Source of the DNA: Rhodospirillales bacterium
GTDB lineage: Bacteria; Pseudomonadota; Alphaproteobacteria; Rhodospirillales; Defluviicoccaceae
DNA length: 64,000 bases
Direction of reading: 5' to 3'
Assembly: GCA_016710335.1 (NCBI GenBank)
Contig: JADJXQ010000004.1
Location: 310,001-374,000 of the forward strand
A model generated the notes under the pieces. It did not search any database. It was not told the DNA's origin and was given only the letters and a program-made list of their open reading frames with translations. Shown piece after piece: positions 9,278-17,531 of the stretch (position 1 is the stretch's first letter; each line of letters opens with the position of its first letter). Both the position numbers and the translations under genes were made by a program.

Positions 9278-10030
9278 CTAACGCAGGCCCCGCTGCTTCT
9301 CGATTTTGTCATAAGAGGCGTTGATCATCGCCATGCGTTCGTTGGCGAGATCCATGAACTCCTGCGGCAGGCCCTGCGCCGACAGCTTGTCCGGGTGGTT
9401 CTCCTGGATCAGCTTGCGGTATGCCCGCTTGATATCGTCGTTGGAGGCATCGCGGCGGACACCGAGAATGTCGTAGGGGTCGGGGTCGGTGGAAGCCATG
9501 AACATGGTGCGCACCCGCTCGAACGCCTGGGCGTTCAGCCCGAACATGTCCGAGACGCGGCGGAGGTAGGAGAGCTCGGCGGGGTGGACATCGCCGTCCG
9601 CCTTGGCGATGTGGAACAGGCCGGAGAGCAGTTCCTCCAGCACCGCCGGCTCGTTGCGGAACATCAAACCCACCTGGCGCGCGTACGGCTCGAAGCCGCC
9701 GGCGTCCTTCTTCGCCATGTCGAAGATGCGCCCGACGTTCTTCACCTCGTGGGGCGGGATGTGGAACACCTCCTTGAACGCGTCGACTTCGGCGCGGGTG
9801 ACCGCCCCGTCGGCCTTGGCCATCTTGGCGCCGAGGACGATGACGGCGACCGTGAACGCCACTTGGCGGGTGCCCTGCTCCGGCTCCTCCACCTCGACGC
9901 TGAGGCTGGTCGCGGTTTCTTCCCGGATCTTGTCGACGGCATGACCCGCGACGGCGCCGATCAGCGCGCCCAGCGGCCCGCCCAGCGCAAATCCGGCGAC
10001 GCCCCCGATGATCTTTCCCCAGATGCTCAT
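9278..10030 (-). CDS. djlA: DjlA-like co-chaperone: TerB domain plus C-terminal J domain
   Basis: A 250-residue protein starting at the ATG at 10030 (MSIWGKIIGGVAG). The first 30 residues are a glycine-rich hydrophobic segment that could be a membrane anchor. Residues about 50-165 are a TerB-like helical domain (AFTVAVIVLGAKMAKADGAV). The last 70 residues are a J domain with DPYDILGVRRDASNDDIKRA and the HPD tripeptide that stimulates DnaK. The domain order matches DjlA, a membrane-attached DnaK partner. An in-frame start at 10045 would add five residues. Confidence 0.87.
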   Translation of the reverse strand: MSIWGKIIGGVAGFALGGPLGALIGAVAGHAVDKIREETATSLSVEVEEPEQGTRQVAFTVAVIVLGAKMAKADGAVTRAEVDAFKEVFHIPPHEVKNVGRIFDMAKKDAGGFEPYARQVGLMFRNEPAVLEELLSGLFHIAKADGDVHPAELSYLRRVSDMFGLNAQAFERVRTMFMASTDPDPYDILGVRRDASNDDIKRAYRKLIQENHPDKLSAQGLPQEFMDLANERMAMINASYDKIEKQRGLR

Positions 10031-10273
10031 GGACCTTGTGTTCATTGCCTAAGCGCCCGCCACCATACCCGCTTGCCGGCACAACGACCAAGCTCCGTCG
10101 CGCCTTCTTCGCGTCGTCATGCTGTTCGCCGCGGCGTGACTGCGCGGGGCGGGTCAGCGTCGGCGCAGCCCGCCGAATGGCGCTGCGCGTCGACCGGTTT
10201 CAAGAAAACCCTCGCAACGGCGGCCGTTTTCGGCAGACTGCGGGTTCATCCATACGTCACCAGGGAGCACTCC

Positions 10274-10495
10274 ATGTTCGTACGCATCGCCATCCTCTTG
10301 TTGGCAGCCGGTCTGCTGACAACGCCGCTTGTCGCGTGCAGCGGCGGCGGCGCCAAAACCGAGACCACGTCGAACATCAGAACCACGACCACGGGGCAGG
10401 AACTGATGGACCTTAAGAAGGCGTATGACGCCGGCGCCATCACTTCCGAAGAGTATGAGGAGCAGCGCCAGGAAATTCTGGAGCGGGCCGACTGA
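10274..10495 (+). CDS. Small lipoprotein with SHOCT-like C-terminal motif
   Basis: A 73-residue protein. The N-terminus is a lipoprotein signal peptide (MFVRIAILLLAAGLL) with lipobox LVAC at residues 19-22. A Ser/Thr/Gly-rich spacer follows, then MDLKKAYDAGAITSEEYEEQ, which matches the short oligomerisation (SHOCT) motif found at protein ends. An AGGGAG ribosome-binding site precedes the ATG by 6-7 bases. It is divergent from the djlA-like gene. Function unknown. Confidence 0.7.
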   Translation: MFVRIAILLLAAGLLTTPLVACSGGGAKTETTSNIRTTTTGQELMDLKKAYDAGAITSEEYEEQRQEILERAD

Positions 10496-10917
10496 CGGCG
10501 ATCATCGTTCACGATCTGGAGCACGCACGCGCGGCGCTGCGGGCGGCGGCGGATCTGGGGGTGCCGGTCACGCTGCGGAGCGCGCCGGACGCCGCGGCCT
10601 GTCTCGGCGCCGCGGTGTTCCGGGAGATCGTCACCGCAGCCCGGGCCGAACATCCCGATGCCGACTGCGTCGCGGTGCTCGACTGCGGAGGCGACCCCGG
10701 CTTCGCCCTGGCGGCGCTGCGCGCCGGGCTCAAGCGCATTCGGGTCGACGTGCGGCCGGACGTATACGCCAGGCTGGCGGACATCGCACGCCAATGCGGC
10801 GCCACCCTCGAAGACGCCAAAGACGAAGCCAACCGCGATTCTCTGGCGCTCGACCTTCTGGACTGCACATCACCGCTCGAACGTTGTCGAACCTGGTTGT
10901 CTTCTTCCGAGAGGTGA
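10492..10917 (+). CDS. Hypothetical protein, about 140 aa, start uncertain
   Basis: The frame is open and protein-like from just after the lipoprotein stop: AIIVHDLEHARAALRAAA, then LDCGGDPGFALAALRAGLKRI and LALDLLDC near the end. Alpha/beta character suggests a compact soluble domain. There is no ATG. The first good start is GTG at 10561, but homologous-looking sequence extends upstream to a CTG at 10492 that overlaps the preceding TGA (CTGA). Translational coupling from that non-standard start is plausible. I do not recognise the family. It is followed after 122 bp by the aldolase gene. Confidence 0.5.
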   Translation: MTAIIVHDLEHARAALRAAADLGVPVTLRSAPDAAACLGAAVFREIVTAARAEHPDADCVAVLDCGGDPGFALAALRAGLKRIRVDVRPDVYARLADIARQCGATLEDAKDEANRDSLALDLLDCTSPLERCRTWLSSSER

Positions 10918-11039
10918 GTTGCCAACACCTGCGCGGCGGGTGTATCTCGTCAAGTGGGGAACAGCCGCCGACAGCCAGCAACCAGCACAGCCAGCAATCA
11001 GCATTCAGGGACAGCTTCAGGACTTGAGGGAGATCGGCT

Positions 11040-11969
11040 ATGAAAGTTTCGAAGACCGTCAAGAACATCCTCGCCAACTATGAGAGCGACAATCCCGGCA
11101 CCAAGGCCAACTTGGCTCGCATCCTGTCGACCGGCAGGCTCGCCGGCACCGGCAAGATGGTGATCCTGCCGGTTGACCAAGGCTTCGAGCACGGGCCGGT
11201 GCGGAGCTTCGGTCCCAATCCAGCGGCCTATGATCCGGAATACCACATCAAGCTGGCGATCGACGCCGGCCTCAACGCTTATGCCACGCCGCTCGGCATG
11301 GTCGAGGCGGTGGCCGACGCTTACGCCGGGCAGATCCCGATCATCCTAAAGGTCAACAGCTCCAACACCCTTGCGCGCTCCAAGGAGGCGCCGAGCCAGG
11401 CGGTGACCGCCTCGGTCGACGATGCCATCCGCCTCGGCTGCGCCGCCATCGGTTTCACCATCTATCCGGGCTCGGACGAAGCCTTCAAGATGATGGAGAC
11501 CATCAAGGAGTTGTCGACCGAGGCCAAGGCAAAGGGCTTGGCCACGGTGGTCTGGTCCTACCCGCGCGGCGGAGCGCTGTCCAAAAAGGGCGAGTTGGCC
11601 ATCGACATCGGCGTCTATGCTTGTCACATGGCGGCGCTGCTAGGCGCGCATATCATCAAGATCAAGCTTCCGAGCGAGGACATCGAGCAGGACGAGGCGC
11701 GCAAGGTCTACGAGTCCGAGAAGATCGACATTTCGACCCAGGCGGCTCGCGTCAAGCACTGCATGCAGGCGGCGTTCAACGGTCGCCGCATCGTGGTGTT
11801 CTCCGGCGGCGCCAAAAAGGGCGCGGACTCCGTCTACCAGGACGCCCGCGACATCCGCGACGGCGGCGGCAACGGCTCCATCATCGGCCGCAACACCTTC
11901 CAGCGGCCGCGTGAGGAAGCCATCGACATGCTGACCAGGATCATCAACATTTATCTTGGCAAGGAATAA
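11040..11969 (+). CDS. fbaB: Class I fructose-bisphosphate aldolase (DhnA/FbaB type)
   Basis: A 309-residue archaeal/DhnA-type class I aldolase that splits fructose 1,6-bisphosphate through a Schiff base. Characteristic segments are VILPVDQGFEHGPVRSF near residue 42 and GAHIIKIKLPSEDIEQ near residue 200, where the lysine after HII is the probable Schiff-base residue. FSGGAKKGAD and GGGNGSIIGRNTFQRP near the C-terminus form the phosphate-binding region. It starts at the ATG at 11040, preceded by GGAG. It is followed directly by thiE, so both may be on one transcript. Confidence 0.92.
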   Translation: MKVSKTVKNILANYESDNPGTKANLARILSTGRLAGTGKMVILPVDQGFEHGPVRSFGPNPAAYDPEYHIKLAIDAGLNAYATPLGMVEAVADAYAGQIPIILKVNSSNTLARSKEAPSQAVTASVDDAIRLGCAAIGFTIYPGSDEAFKMMETIKELSTEAKAKGLATVVWSYPRGGALSKKGELAIDIGVYACHMAALLGAHIIKIKLPSEDIEQDEARKVYESEKIDISTQAARVKHCMQAAFNGRRIVVFSGGAKKGADSVYQDARDIRDGGGNGSIIGRNTFQRPREEAIDMLTRIINIYLGKE

Positions 11970-12000
11970 CCGGAGCGGCTGCGGGGAGACACACCGGGCG

Positions 12001-12648
12001 GTGCCATCCCGCCATCCTTGTCGCCTCTATCTGATCACGCCGCCGCGCATCGATGCGGCGGCGTTTTCGGATGTGCTCGCCGCGGCCCTCGACGCCGGGG
12101 ACGTGGCGGCGGTGCAACTGCGCCTGAAGGACGCGGATGACGCCACGGTTGTGCAAGGATGCAAGGTTTTGGCGCCCGTAGCGCAATCCCGCGGCGTGGC
12201 GTTTCTCCTCAACGACCGTCCCGATCTGGCGGCCAAGGTCGGCTGCGACGGGGTGCACGTCGGCCAGCACGACACGCCGTATGACGAAGCTCGCCGCCTG
12301 GTCGGCGACGACGCCATCGTCGGCGTCACCTGCCACGACTCCCGCCATCTGGCGATGGTGGCGGCCGAGGCCGGCGCGGATTACGTGGCGTTCGGAGCGT
12401 TCTATCCGACCGCGACGAAGGATCCGCCGACAGCGGCGGAGCCCGAGCTTCTGGCCTGGTGGAGCGAGGTGATGACGGTGCCCTGTGTCGCCGTCGGCGG
12501 CATCACCGTCGACTCCTGCGCACCCTTGATCGAGGCGGGCGCCGACTTTCTGGCGGTGTCCGCCGGCGTCTGGGCGCACCCGAATGGACCCGCCGCCGCG
12601 GTTCAAGCGTTCAACGAGCGCATCCGCGCCGCCGAGCGAGAGCCCTGA
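12001..12648 (+). CDS. thiE: Thiamine-phosphate synthase
   Basis: TIM-barrel enzyme that joins HMP-pyrophosphate and the thiazole phosphate to give thiamine monophosphate. Core motifs are RLYLITPPRID at the start, VQLRLKDAD, FLLNDRPDLAAKVGCDGVHVGQ near residue 75 (substrate Asn-Asp and the following strand), GADYVAFGAFYPT and PCVAVGGIT. I chose GTG at 12001, about 9 codons before RLYLITPP, giving 215 aa. The frame is open to a TTG at 11956 that overlaps the aldolase end. No other thi genes are nearby and I see no TPP riboswitch in the 31-bp gap. Confidence 0.9.
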   Translation: MPSRHPCRLYLITPPRIDAAAFSDVLAAALDAGDVAAVQLRLKDADDATVVQGCKVLAPVAQSRGVAFLLNDRPDLAAKVGCDGVHVGQHDTPYDEARRLVGDDAIVGVTCHDSRHLAMVAAEAGADYVAFGAFYPTATKDPPTAAEPELLAWWSEVMTVPCVAVGGITVDSCAPLIEAGADFLAVSAGVWAHPNGPAAAVQAFNERIRAAEREP

Positions 12649-12696
12649 CGAGAGTCCTGATGCCCCTCATCCCCGTCCGAGAAAGGCAGAGGCAGC

Positions 12697-14313
12697 ATGT
12701 GGTATAAGAACGCGATCATCTACAGCCTCGACGTCGAGACGTTTCAGGACTCGGACGGCGACGGCATCGGTGATTTCCATGGGCTGGTGAGCCGCATCGA
12801 TTATCTGGACAGCCTCGGCGTCGACGCCGTCTGGCTGCAGCCGTTTCAGCCGACCCCCAACCGCGACGACGGCTACGATATCATCGACTTCTACGGCGTC
12901 GATGCGCGCCTCGGCACCCTCGGCGACTTTGTTGAATTTGCCCGAGCGCTGGAGGATCGCGGCATCCGTCTGATCCTCGATCTCGTGGTCAATCACACCT
13001 CCGACCAGCACCCATGGTTCCAGGAGGCTTGCGCCGATCCATCTTCCAAGTATCGGGACTATTACTTGTGGTCGAAGGAGAAACCGGCGGGTGCTGATAC
13101 CGGAATGGTTTTCCCCGGCGTTCAGGAAACGACGTGGACCTGGAACGAGCAGGCCGGCGCCTATTACTTCCATCGCTTCTACCACCACCAGCCGGACCTC
13201 AACATCGACAACCCCATGGTTCGTGAGGAGATCCTGCGCATCATCGGGTTCTGGCTCAAGCTCGGCGTGTCCGGGTTCCGGGTGGATGCAGCGCCTTTCC
13301 TGATCGAGCTGCTCGACGATCAGGCGCCGCAGCACGACGCCATGTTCGCGTTTCTCGAAACGATGAACGCCACTCTCTCGTGGCAGCGCGGCGACGCGAT
13401 CCTGTTGGCCGAAGCCAACGTCGGCGTCGAAAAGATCGACGACTACTTCGGCGACGGCCGCCGCATGCACATGATGTTCAATTTCATCGTCAACCAGGCG
13501 CTGTTCCTGGCGCTGGCACGCGAGCGGAGCGAGCCGCTGCGGCGCGCTCTGGAATCGCTGCCGCCGATGCACGAAAAGTCCCAGTGGGCGCAATTCCTGC
13601 GCGGCCACGATGAGCTGGATCTCGGCCGCCTCGCCGATGACGAACGCCAGGAGGTGTTTCAGGCATTCGGACCCGAACCCGGCATGCAGATTTACCACCG
13701 CGGCATCCGCCGTCGGCTGGCGCCGATGCTCGACGGCGATCGCGCACGCATCGAGATGGCCCACAGCCTGATGTTCAGCCTGCCCGGCACCCAGGTCATC
13801 CGCTACGGCGACGAAATCGGCATGGGCGAGGACCTGTCACTGAACGAGCGGAACGCGCTCCGCACGCCGATGCAGTGGGCGGACACCGCGAATGCGGGGT
13901 TTTCCTCCGCCTCGCCAGACCGCCTGATCCGCCCGGTCGTTGACGAGGGCGCTTTCGGCTACCGCACCGTCAACGTCGAGGCCCAGCTCGCCGACGCCGA
14001 TTCGCTTCTGAACCGCATGCAGCGTCTGATTCGCGCCCGGACCTGGACTCGCGAAATCGGCGTCGGCGCGTTCAATAACGTCGAGACCGACCGGCCGAAC
14101 GTCATGGCCCATGTGTGCCGCAGCGGCAACCGGCTGTTCTTTGCGATCCACAACCTCGCCGCCGAGCCTTGCACGGTGCGCCCGGCGCTGGCGAGGGAGG
14201 ATTGGAAAAGCCTGCGCGAGGTGGTCGCCGATCGGCAATACCCTGCCGCCAACGGCGAACTGGAAGTCGGCGGATACGGCTACCGGTGGTTCCGCGCCGA
14301 CAGAGCAGGCTGA
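12697..14313 (+). CDS. Glycoside hydrolase family 13, trehalose-synthase-like
   Basis: A 538-residue alpha-amylase-superfamily enzyme. Its opening (MWYKNAIIYSLDVETFQDSD) and the segments DLVVNHTSDQHPWF, GFRVDAAPFLIELL (catalytic Asp nucleophile), ILLAEANV (acid Glu) and RGHDELDLGRL follow the trehalose synthase/TreS pattern, which isomerises maltose to trehalose. It has no signal peptide, so it is cytoplasmic. Alternatives are another GH13 glucanotransferase or sucrose-related subfamily; exact specificity is uncertain. It fits with glgX further along as part of alpha-glucan metabolism. Confidence 0.82.
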   Translation: MWYKNAIIYSLDVETFQDSDGDGIGDFHGLVSRIDYLDSLGVDAVWLQPFQPTPNRDDGYDIIDFYGVDARLGTLGDFVEFARALEDRGIRLILDLVVNHTSDQHPWFQEACADPSSKYRDYYLWSKEKPAGADTGMVFPGVQETTWTWNEQAGAYYFHRFYHHQPDLNIDNPMVREEILRIIGFWLKLGVSGFRVDAAPFLIELLDDQAPQHDAMFAFLETMNATLSWQRGDAILLAEANVGVEKIDDYFGDGRRMHMMFNFIVNQALFLALARERSEPLRRALESLPPMHEKSQWAQFLRGHDELDLGRLADDERQEVFQAFGPEPGMQIYHRGIRRRLAPMLDGDRARIEMAHSLMFSLPGTQVIRYGDEIGMGEDLSLNERNALRTPMQWADTANAGFSSASPDRLIRPVVDEGAFGYRTVNVEAQLADADSLLNRMQRLIRARTWTREIGVGAFNNVETDRPNVMAHVCRSGNRLFFAIHNLAAEPCTVRPALAREDWKSLREVVADRQYPAANGELEVGGYGYRWFRADRAG

Positions 14314-14338
14314 GCCACCACCGGCGCGTCGCGAGCGA

Positions 14339-14902
14339 TCATCCGGCGGTGCCGCGGCTGGGTGCGATGATGGGATAGGTGCGCTTGACGGTGACCGCGA
14401 CGAACGCGGCCAGTCCGGCCTTGATCAGGTCGCCGAGAAGAAAGCCGAGCGTGCCCAATAACGCCTTGTCCCACGGCACCTGGCCGAGCATGACGAGCCA
14501 GGGGATGCCGCAGGCGTAGATGAGGACGACGCCGCCGAGGACGTTGATGGCGAAGGCGTTGACGATGGTGAGGTGGCGCCAGCGCCGCTCCACCATCCAG
14601 CCGATGGCGAACGCGGCGATCGGCCAGCTCAGGAGAAAGCCGCCGCTCGGCCCGAGGATGACGCCGAAGCCGCCGCGGCCGCCGGCGAGGATCGGCACGC
14701 CCACCGCCACCAGCACCAGAAACAGCAACAGCGCCAGGCCGCCGCGCAACGAGCCGAGAATGGCGCCGGCCAGCATGACGCCGAGGGTCTGGGCGGTGAT
14801 CGGCACCCCGATCAGCGGCAGCGTCAGCGGCGGAAACACGCCGAGCGCCGCCACCACGGCGGCGAACAGCGCGATGTAAACGATCCCCCTGGTGTCCGTC
14901 AT
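14339..14902 (-). CDS. bioY: Biotin transporter substrate-capture component BioY
   Basis: A 187-residue integral membrane S-component of an ECF transporter, with about six hydrophobic segments. The BioY-like sequence LPLIGVPITAQTLGVMLAGA lies near residue 28, and GPSGGFLLSWPIAAFAIGW near 85. It binds biotin with high affinity. It lies 71 bp after the EcfT and EcfA genes on the same strand, forming bioMNY. The last residues carry the RTYP tail with no further domain. Confidence 0.92.
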   Translation of the reverse strand: MTDTRGIVYIALFAAVVAALGVFPPLTLPLIGVPITAQTLGVMLAGAILGSLRGGLALLLFLVLVAVGVPILAGGRGGFGVILGPSGGFLLSWPIAAFAIGWMVERRWRHLTIVNAFAINVLGGVVLIYACGIPWLVMLGQVPWDKALLGTLGFLLGDLIKAGLAAFVAVTVKRTYPIIAPSRGTAG

Positions 14903-14973
14903 GTCGTGCTCCCGAGCGGCGTCCGTTGCTGGCGAGGGTTATACCGGACGACCCGACGGATCAATACGCTCGC

Positions 14974-15594
14974 TCAGCGCGATCGCCGCCGTGCGTCCGG
15001 ATCCCAGCCGCGGGCGTCGATGGCCTCGGTCAGCGTGTCGGCCATGCGCAGGGTGCGGATGATCAGCGGCACGGCGACGGCGATGACGTTGCGCTCGAGC
15101 CCGCGGGCGCGCTGCGCCTCGCGGATCTCATGAGTCATCTGCACCAGGATCGGAATGAAGCGCAGCGCCAGCGACAGCGCCAGGCTGACCTTGGCCGGAT
15201 TGACCCCGATGACGACCAACGGGGCGAGGGCGCACTCGATGACCTCGATCATTTCCGACACCCGCGTGGTCATGCTGACCACCAACGCCAGAGCTACCAG
15301 AACGAAAAAGCGGAGAACCACCAGCGCGCCAAGGGTCCAATTGGTAAAGACGCCGTGAGCGACGAAAATCACCAGCAACAACACCATGACCGGCCTGAGT
15401 TGATGCAGGGTATCTCCGAGCGGCGCTCTGGCGATGACCAACAGCGCCACGACCGCCGCCAGCAGCGGCGTCAGCCACAGCGGCGACGGCACCAGGAACA
15501 CGCCGATGCCCGCCGCCAGCAGCCCCGCCAGCTTGAACACCGCAGGGAGCCGGTGGAGCGGCGTGTCGCCGGCGGCGTACAGCGCGAACGTCAC
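14974..15594 (-). CDS. bioN: Energy-coupling factor transporter transmembrane protein BioN (EcfT)
   Basis: A 206-residue membrane protein of the CbiQ/EcfT family that couples the ATPase to BioY. Five hydrophobic segments are visible. The two signature Ala-Arg-Gly motifs that contact the ATPases are present: QRARGLER near residue 160 and DARGWDPDARRR at the C-terminus. Its start overlaps the bioM stop by 4 bp. Confidence 0.9.
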   Translation of the reverse strand: MTFALYAAGDTPLHRLPAVFKLAGLLAAGIGVFLVPSPLWLTPLLAAVVALLVIARAPLGDTLHQLRPVMVLLLVIFVAHGVFTNWTLGALVVLRFFVLVALALVVSMTTRVSEMIEVIECALAPLVVIGVNPAKVSLALSLALRFIPILVQMTHEIREAQRARGLERNVIAVAVPLIIRTLRMADTLTEAIDARGWDPDARRRSR

Positions 15595-16265
15595 GTCATC
15601 ATCCCGCAGTAGTACGGCACCGCCACCGCCGGGGGTGCATCCATGACGATGCGCCCGGCCTCCATCACCAGGACGCGGTCGAACCCTGCCAGCATGTCGA
15701 GATCGTGGGAGACGACGACAGCGGTCTGCGGCAGGCCTTCCAGGACCCTGATCATCATTCGCTTGTTGCGGAGGTCGAGAAGCGTCATCGGCTCGTCGAA
15801 CACTACGTAGTCCGGCTCCATCACCAGCACCGACGACAGCGCCAGCAACTGTTTTTCGCCGGCGCTGAGCGTATGGGTGCCGGCGCTGCGCAGGTGGGAA
15901 AGACCGTAGCGCGCCAGCACGCCGTCCACTTTGCGGGCGATGTCAGCCTTGCCGAGGCCCAGGTTCTTCAAGCCGAACGCGATGTCTTCCTCGACCAACG
16001 GCATGACGATCTGCGCATCGGGATCCTGGAACACGAACCCCACCTTGCGGCGCACCGCCCTTGCGTCAACGCGGGTGTCGAGGCCATCGACCCGCACGGT
16101 CCCGCGCTCGGGCACCAGAAGCCCGTTGATCAGCCGCACCAGGGTGCTCTTGCCGGAACCGTTGGCGCCGATCACGGCAACGCGGCGCTCGTCGATGCGG
16201 AGTTCGATGGCGTCGAGCACCACCCGGTCGCCGAAGCGGTGATGGACATCCAGGATCTCGATCAT
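15591..16265 (-). CDS. bioM: Energy-coupling factor transporter ATPase BioM (EcfA)
   Basis: A 224-residue ABC ATPase starting at the ATG at 16265 (MIEILDVHHRFGDR). Walker A is GANGSGKST, the Q-loop region is VGFVFQDPDAQIVMP (ECF-type), the signature is LSAGEKQLLAL and Walker B is YVVFDEPMTLLD. The frame is open up to 16433, but that upstream stretch does not look like ABC sequence. It energises biotin uptake with BioN and BioY. Confidence 0.9.
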   Translation of the reverse strand: MIEILDVHHRFGDRVVLDAIELRIDERRVAVIGANGSGKSTLVRLINGLLVPERGTVRVDGLDTRVDARAVRRKVGFVFQDPDAQIVMPLVEEDIAFGLKNLGLGKADIARKVDGVLARYGLSHLRSAGTHTLSAGEKQLLALSSVLVMEPDYVVFDEPMTLLDLRNKRMMIRVLEGLPQTAVVVSHDLDMLAGFDRVLVMEAGRIVMDAPPAVAVPYYCGMMT

Positions 16266-16360
16266 GATGACGGCGACATAGCGCGTTTCGCCGCTGCAGG
16301 GCGGATTTTTTCCGTTGCCGAGCCGCCTCGATCCGCTACTAAGATAAAGAATGTGTCGAA

Positions 16361-16377
16361 AGCTTGAAACGCAAGCT
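16361..16377. promoter_or_regulatory. Inverted repeat in the bioM/aapJ divergent intergenic region
   Basis: AGCTTG and CAAGCT arms of 6 bp separated by AAACG lie 69 bp upstream of aapJ. The sequence between the two divergent genes also carries a strong Shine-Dalgarno (AAGGAGG, 16432-16438) 7 bases before the aapJ ATG. The repeat may be an operator or leader hairpin; nothing in the sequence proves either. Confidence 0.3.
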
Positions 16378-16445
16378 GGTCCCGCATAACAACCGGGTCG
16401 CTTAATGCCACGAACCAACAACCAGAAGCCCAAGGAGGCGGAGGA

Positions 16446-17471
16446 ATGAAGAAGATCATCGTTGCATCTGTCGCCGCCGCGCTGGCAGTCCCGCTTTATT
16501 CAGAGAATGCCCGCGCCGGCGCTACCTTCGACGCGGTCAAGGCGCGCGGCGAAGTGATCTGCGGCGTCCACACCGGCTTGCCCGGCTTCGGCGCGCCTGA
16601 CGACAAGGGCAACTGGACCGGGCTCGACGTCGACTTCTGCCGCGCCGTTGCGGCGGCGGCGCTCGGTGACGCCAAAAAGGTCAAGTTCGTGCCGCTGACC
16701 GCCCAGCAGCGGTTCACCGCCCTGCAGTCCGGCGAGGTGGACGTGCTGTCGCGCAACACCACCTGGACCCTGTCCCGCGATACCGACCTCGGGCTCAACT
16801 TCGCGCCGACCACGTACTACGACGGCCAAGGCTTTCTGGTGGCCAAGGCCCTCGGCGTCTCCAGCGCCAAGGAAATGGAAGGCGCTACCGTCTGCGTGCA
16901 GACCGGCACCACGACCGAGCTCAACATGGCGGACTTTTTCCGCGCCAACGAGATGCAGTTCCAGCCGTTGACGATTGAAAGCTATGAAGAAGTGACGTCG
17001 GCGTTCCTTTCCGGACGGTGCGACGCGCTGACGTCGGACGCATCCCAGTTGGCGACGATCCGCGCCAACTCCACCCGCAACCCGAGCGACTACGTGATCC
17101 TGCCCGAAATCATTTCCAAGGAACCCTTGGGCCCCGCCGTCCGCCACGGCGACGACGAGTGGTTCGACCTCGTCAAATGGTCGGTGTTCGCGACCATCGA
17201 GGCGGAGGAGAAGGGCATCACCTCTGAAAACGTCGACAGCATGATGGACAGCCCTGACCCCAACATCCAGCGCCTGCTCGGCGTGACCGGGGAGATGGGC
17301 CAGAAACTCCACGTCGACGACAAGTGGGCTTACAACATCATCAAACAGGTCGGGAACTACGGCGAGATCTTCGAGCGTAACGTGGGCGCTGACTCGCCGC
17401 TGGAGCTTTCCCGCGGCCTGAACGCGCTCTGGATCGAAGGCGGCCTGATGTACGCACCGCCGGTGCGCTGA
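16446..17471 (+). CDS. aapJ: General L-amino-acid ABC transporter, periplasmic binding protein
   Basis: A 341-residue family 3 solute-binding protein. The signal peptide MKKIIVASVAAALAVPLYS ends near ENARA-GATF. GTTTELNMADFF, VLPEIISKEPLGPAVRHGD and GLNALWIEGGLMYAPPVR at the C-terminus are typical of AapJ/BztA. It is the first gene of aapJQMP and has a strong Shine-Dalgarno. A hairpin after its stop may favour its expression over the permeases. Confidence 0.92.
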   Translation: MKKIIVASVAAALAVPLYSENARAGATFDAVKARGEVICGVHTGLPGFGAPDDKGNWTGLDVDFCRAVAAAALGDAKKVKFVPLTAQQRFTALQSGEVDVLSRNTTWTLSRDTDLGLNFAPTTYYDGQGFLVAKALGVSSAKEMEGATVCVQTGTTTELNMADFFRANEMQFQPLTIESYEEVTSAFLSGRCDALTSDASQLATIRANSTRNPSDYVILPEIISKEPLGPAVRHGDDEWFDLVKWSVFATIEAEEKGITSENVDSMMDSPDPNIQRLLGVTGEMGQKLHVDDKWAYNIIKQVGNYGEIFERNVGADSPLELSRGLNALWIEGGLMYAPPVR

Positions 17472-17483
17472 CCCAAGATCGGT

Positions 17484-17512
17484 TCCGCCGTCTCCCGTGC
17501 GGGGGCGGCGGA
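17484..17512 (+). terminator. Intercistronic hairpin between aapJ and aapQ
   Basis: TCCGCCG (17484-17490) pairs with CGGCGGA (17506-17512), with an inner CCCG/CGGG stem. There is no following T-run, so it is more likely an mRNA-stabilising or attenuating hairpin after the binding-protein gene than a complete terminator. Such hairpins are known between binding-protein and permease genes. Confidence 0.5.
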
Positions 17513-17531
17513 TTCCGTCTCGGATCCGACC

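Noticed and set aside
8354..10495. 713-aa plus-strand ORF ending in the SHOCT lipoprotein
   Set aside because: Only the last 73 residues are a real gene; the rest is antisense to the DMT transporter and DjlA-like genes.
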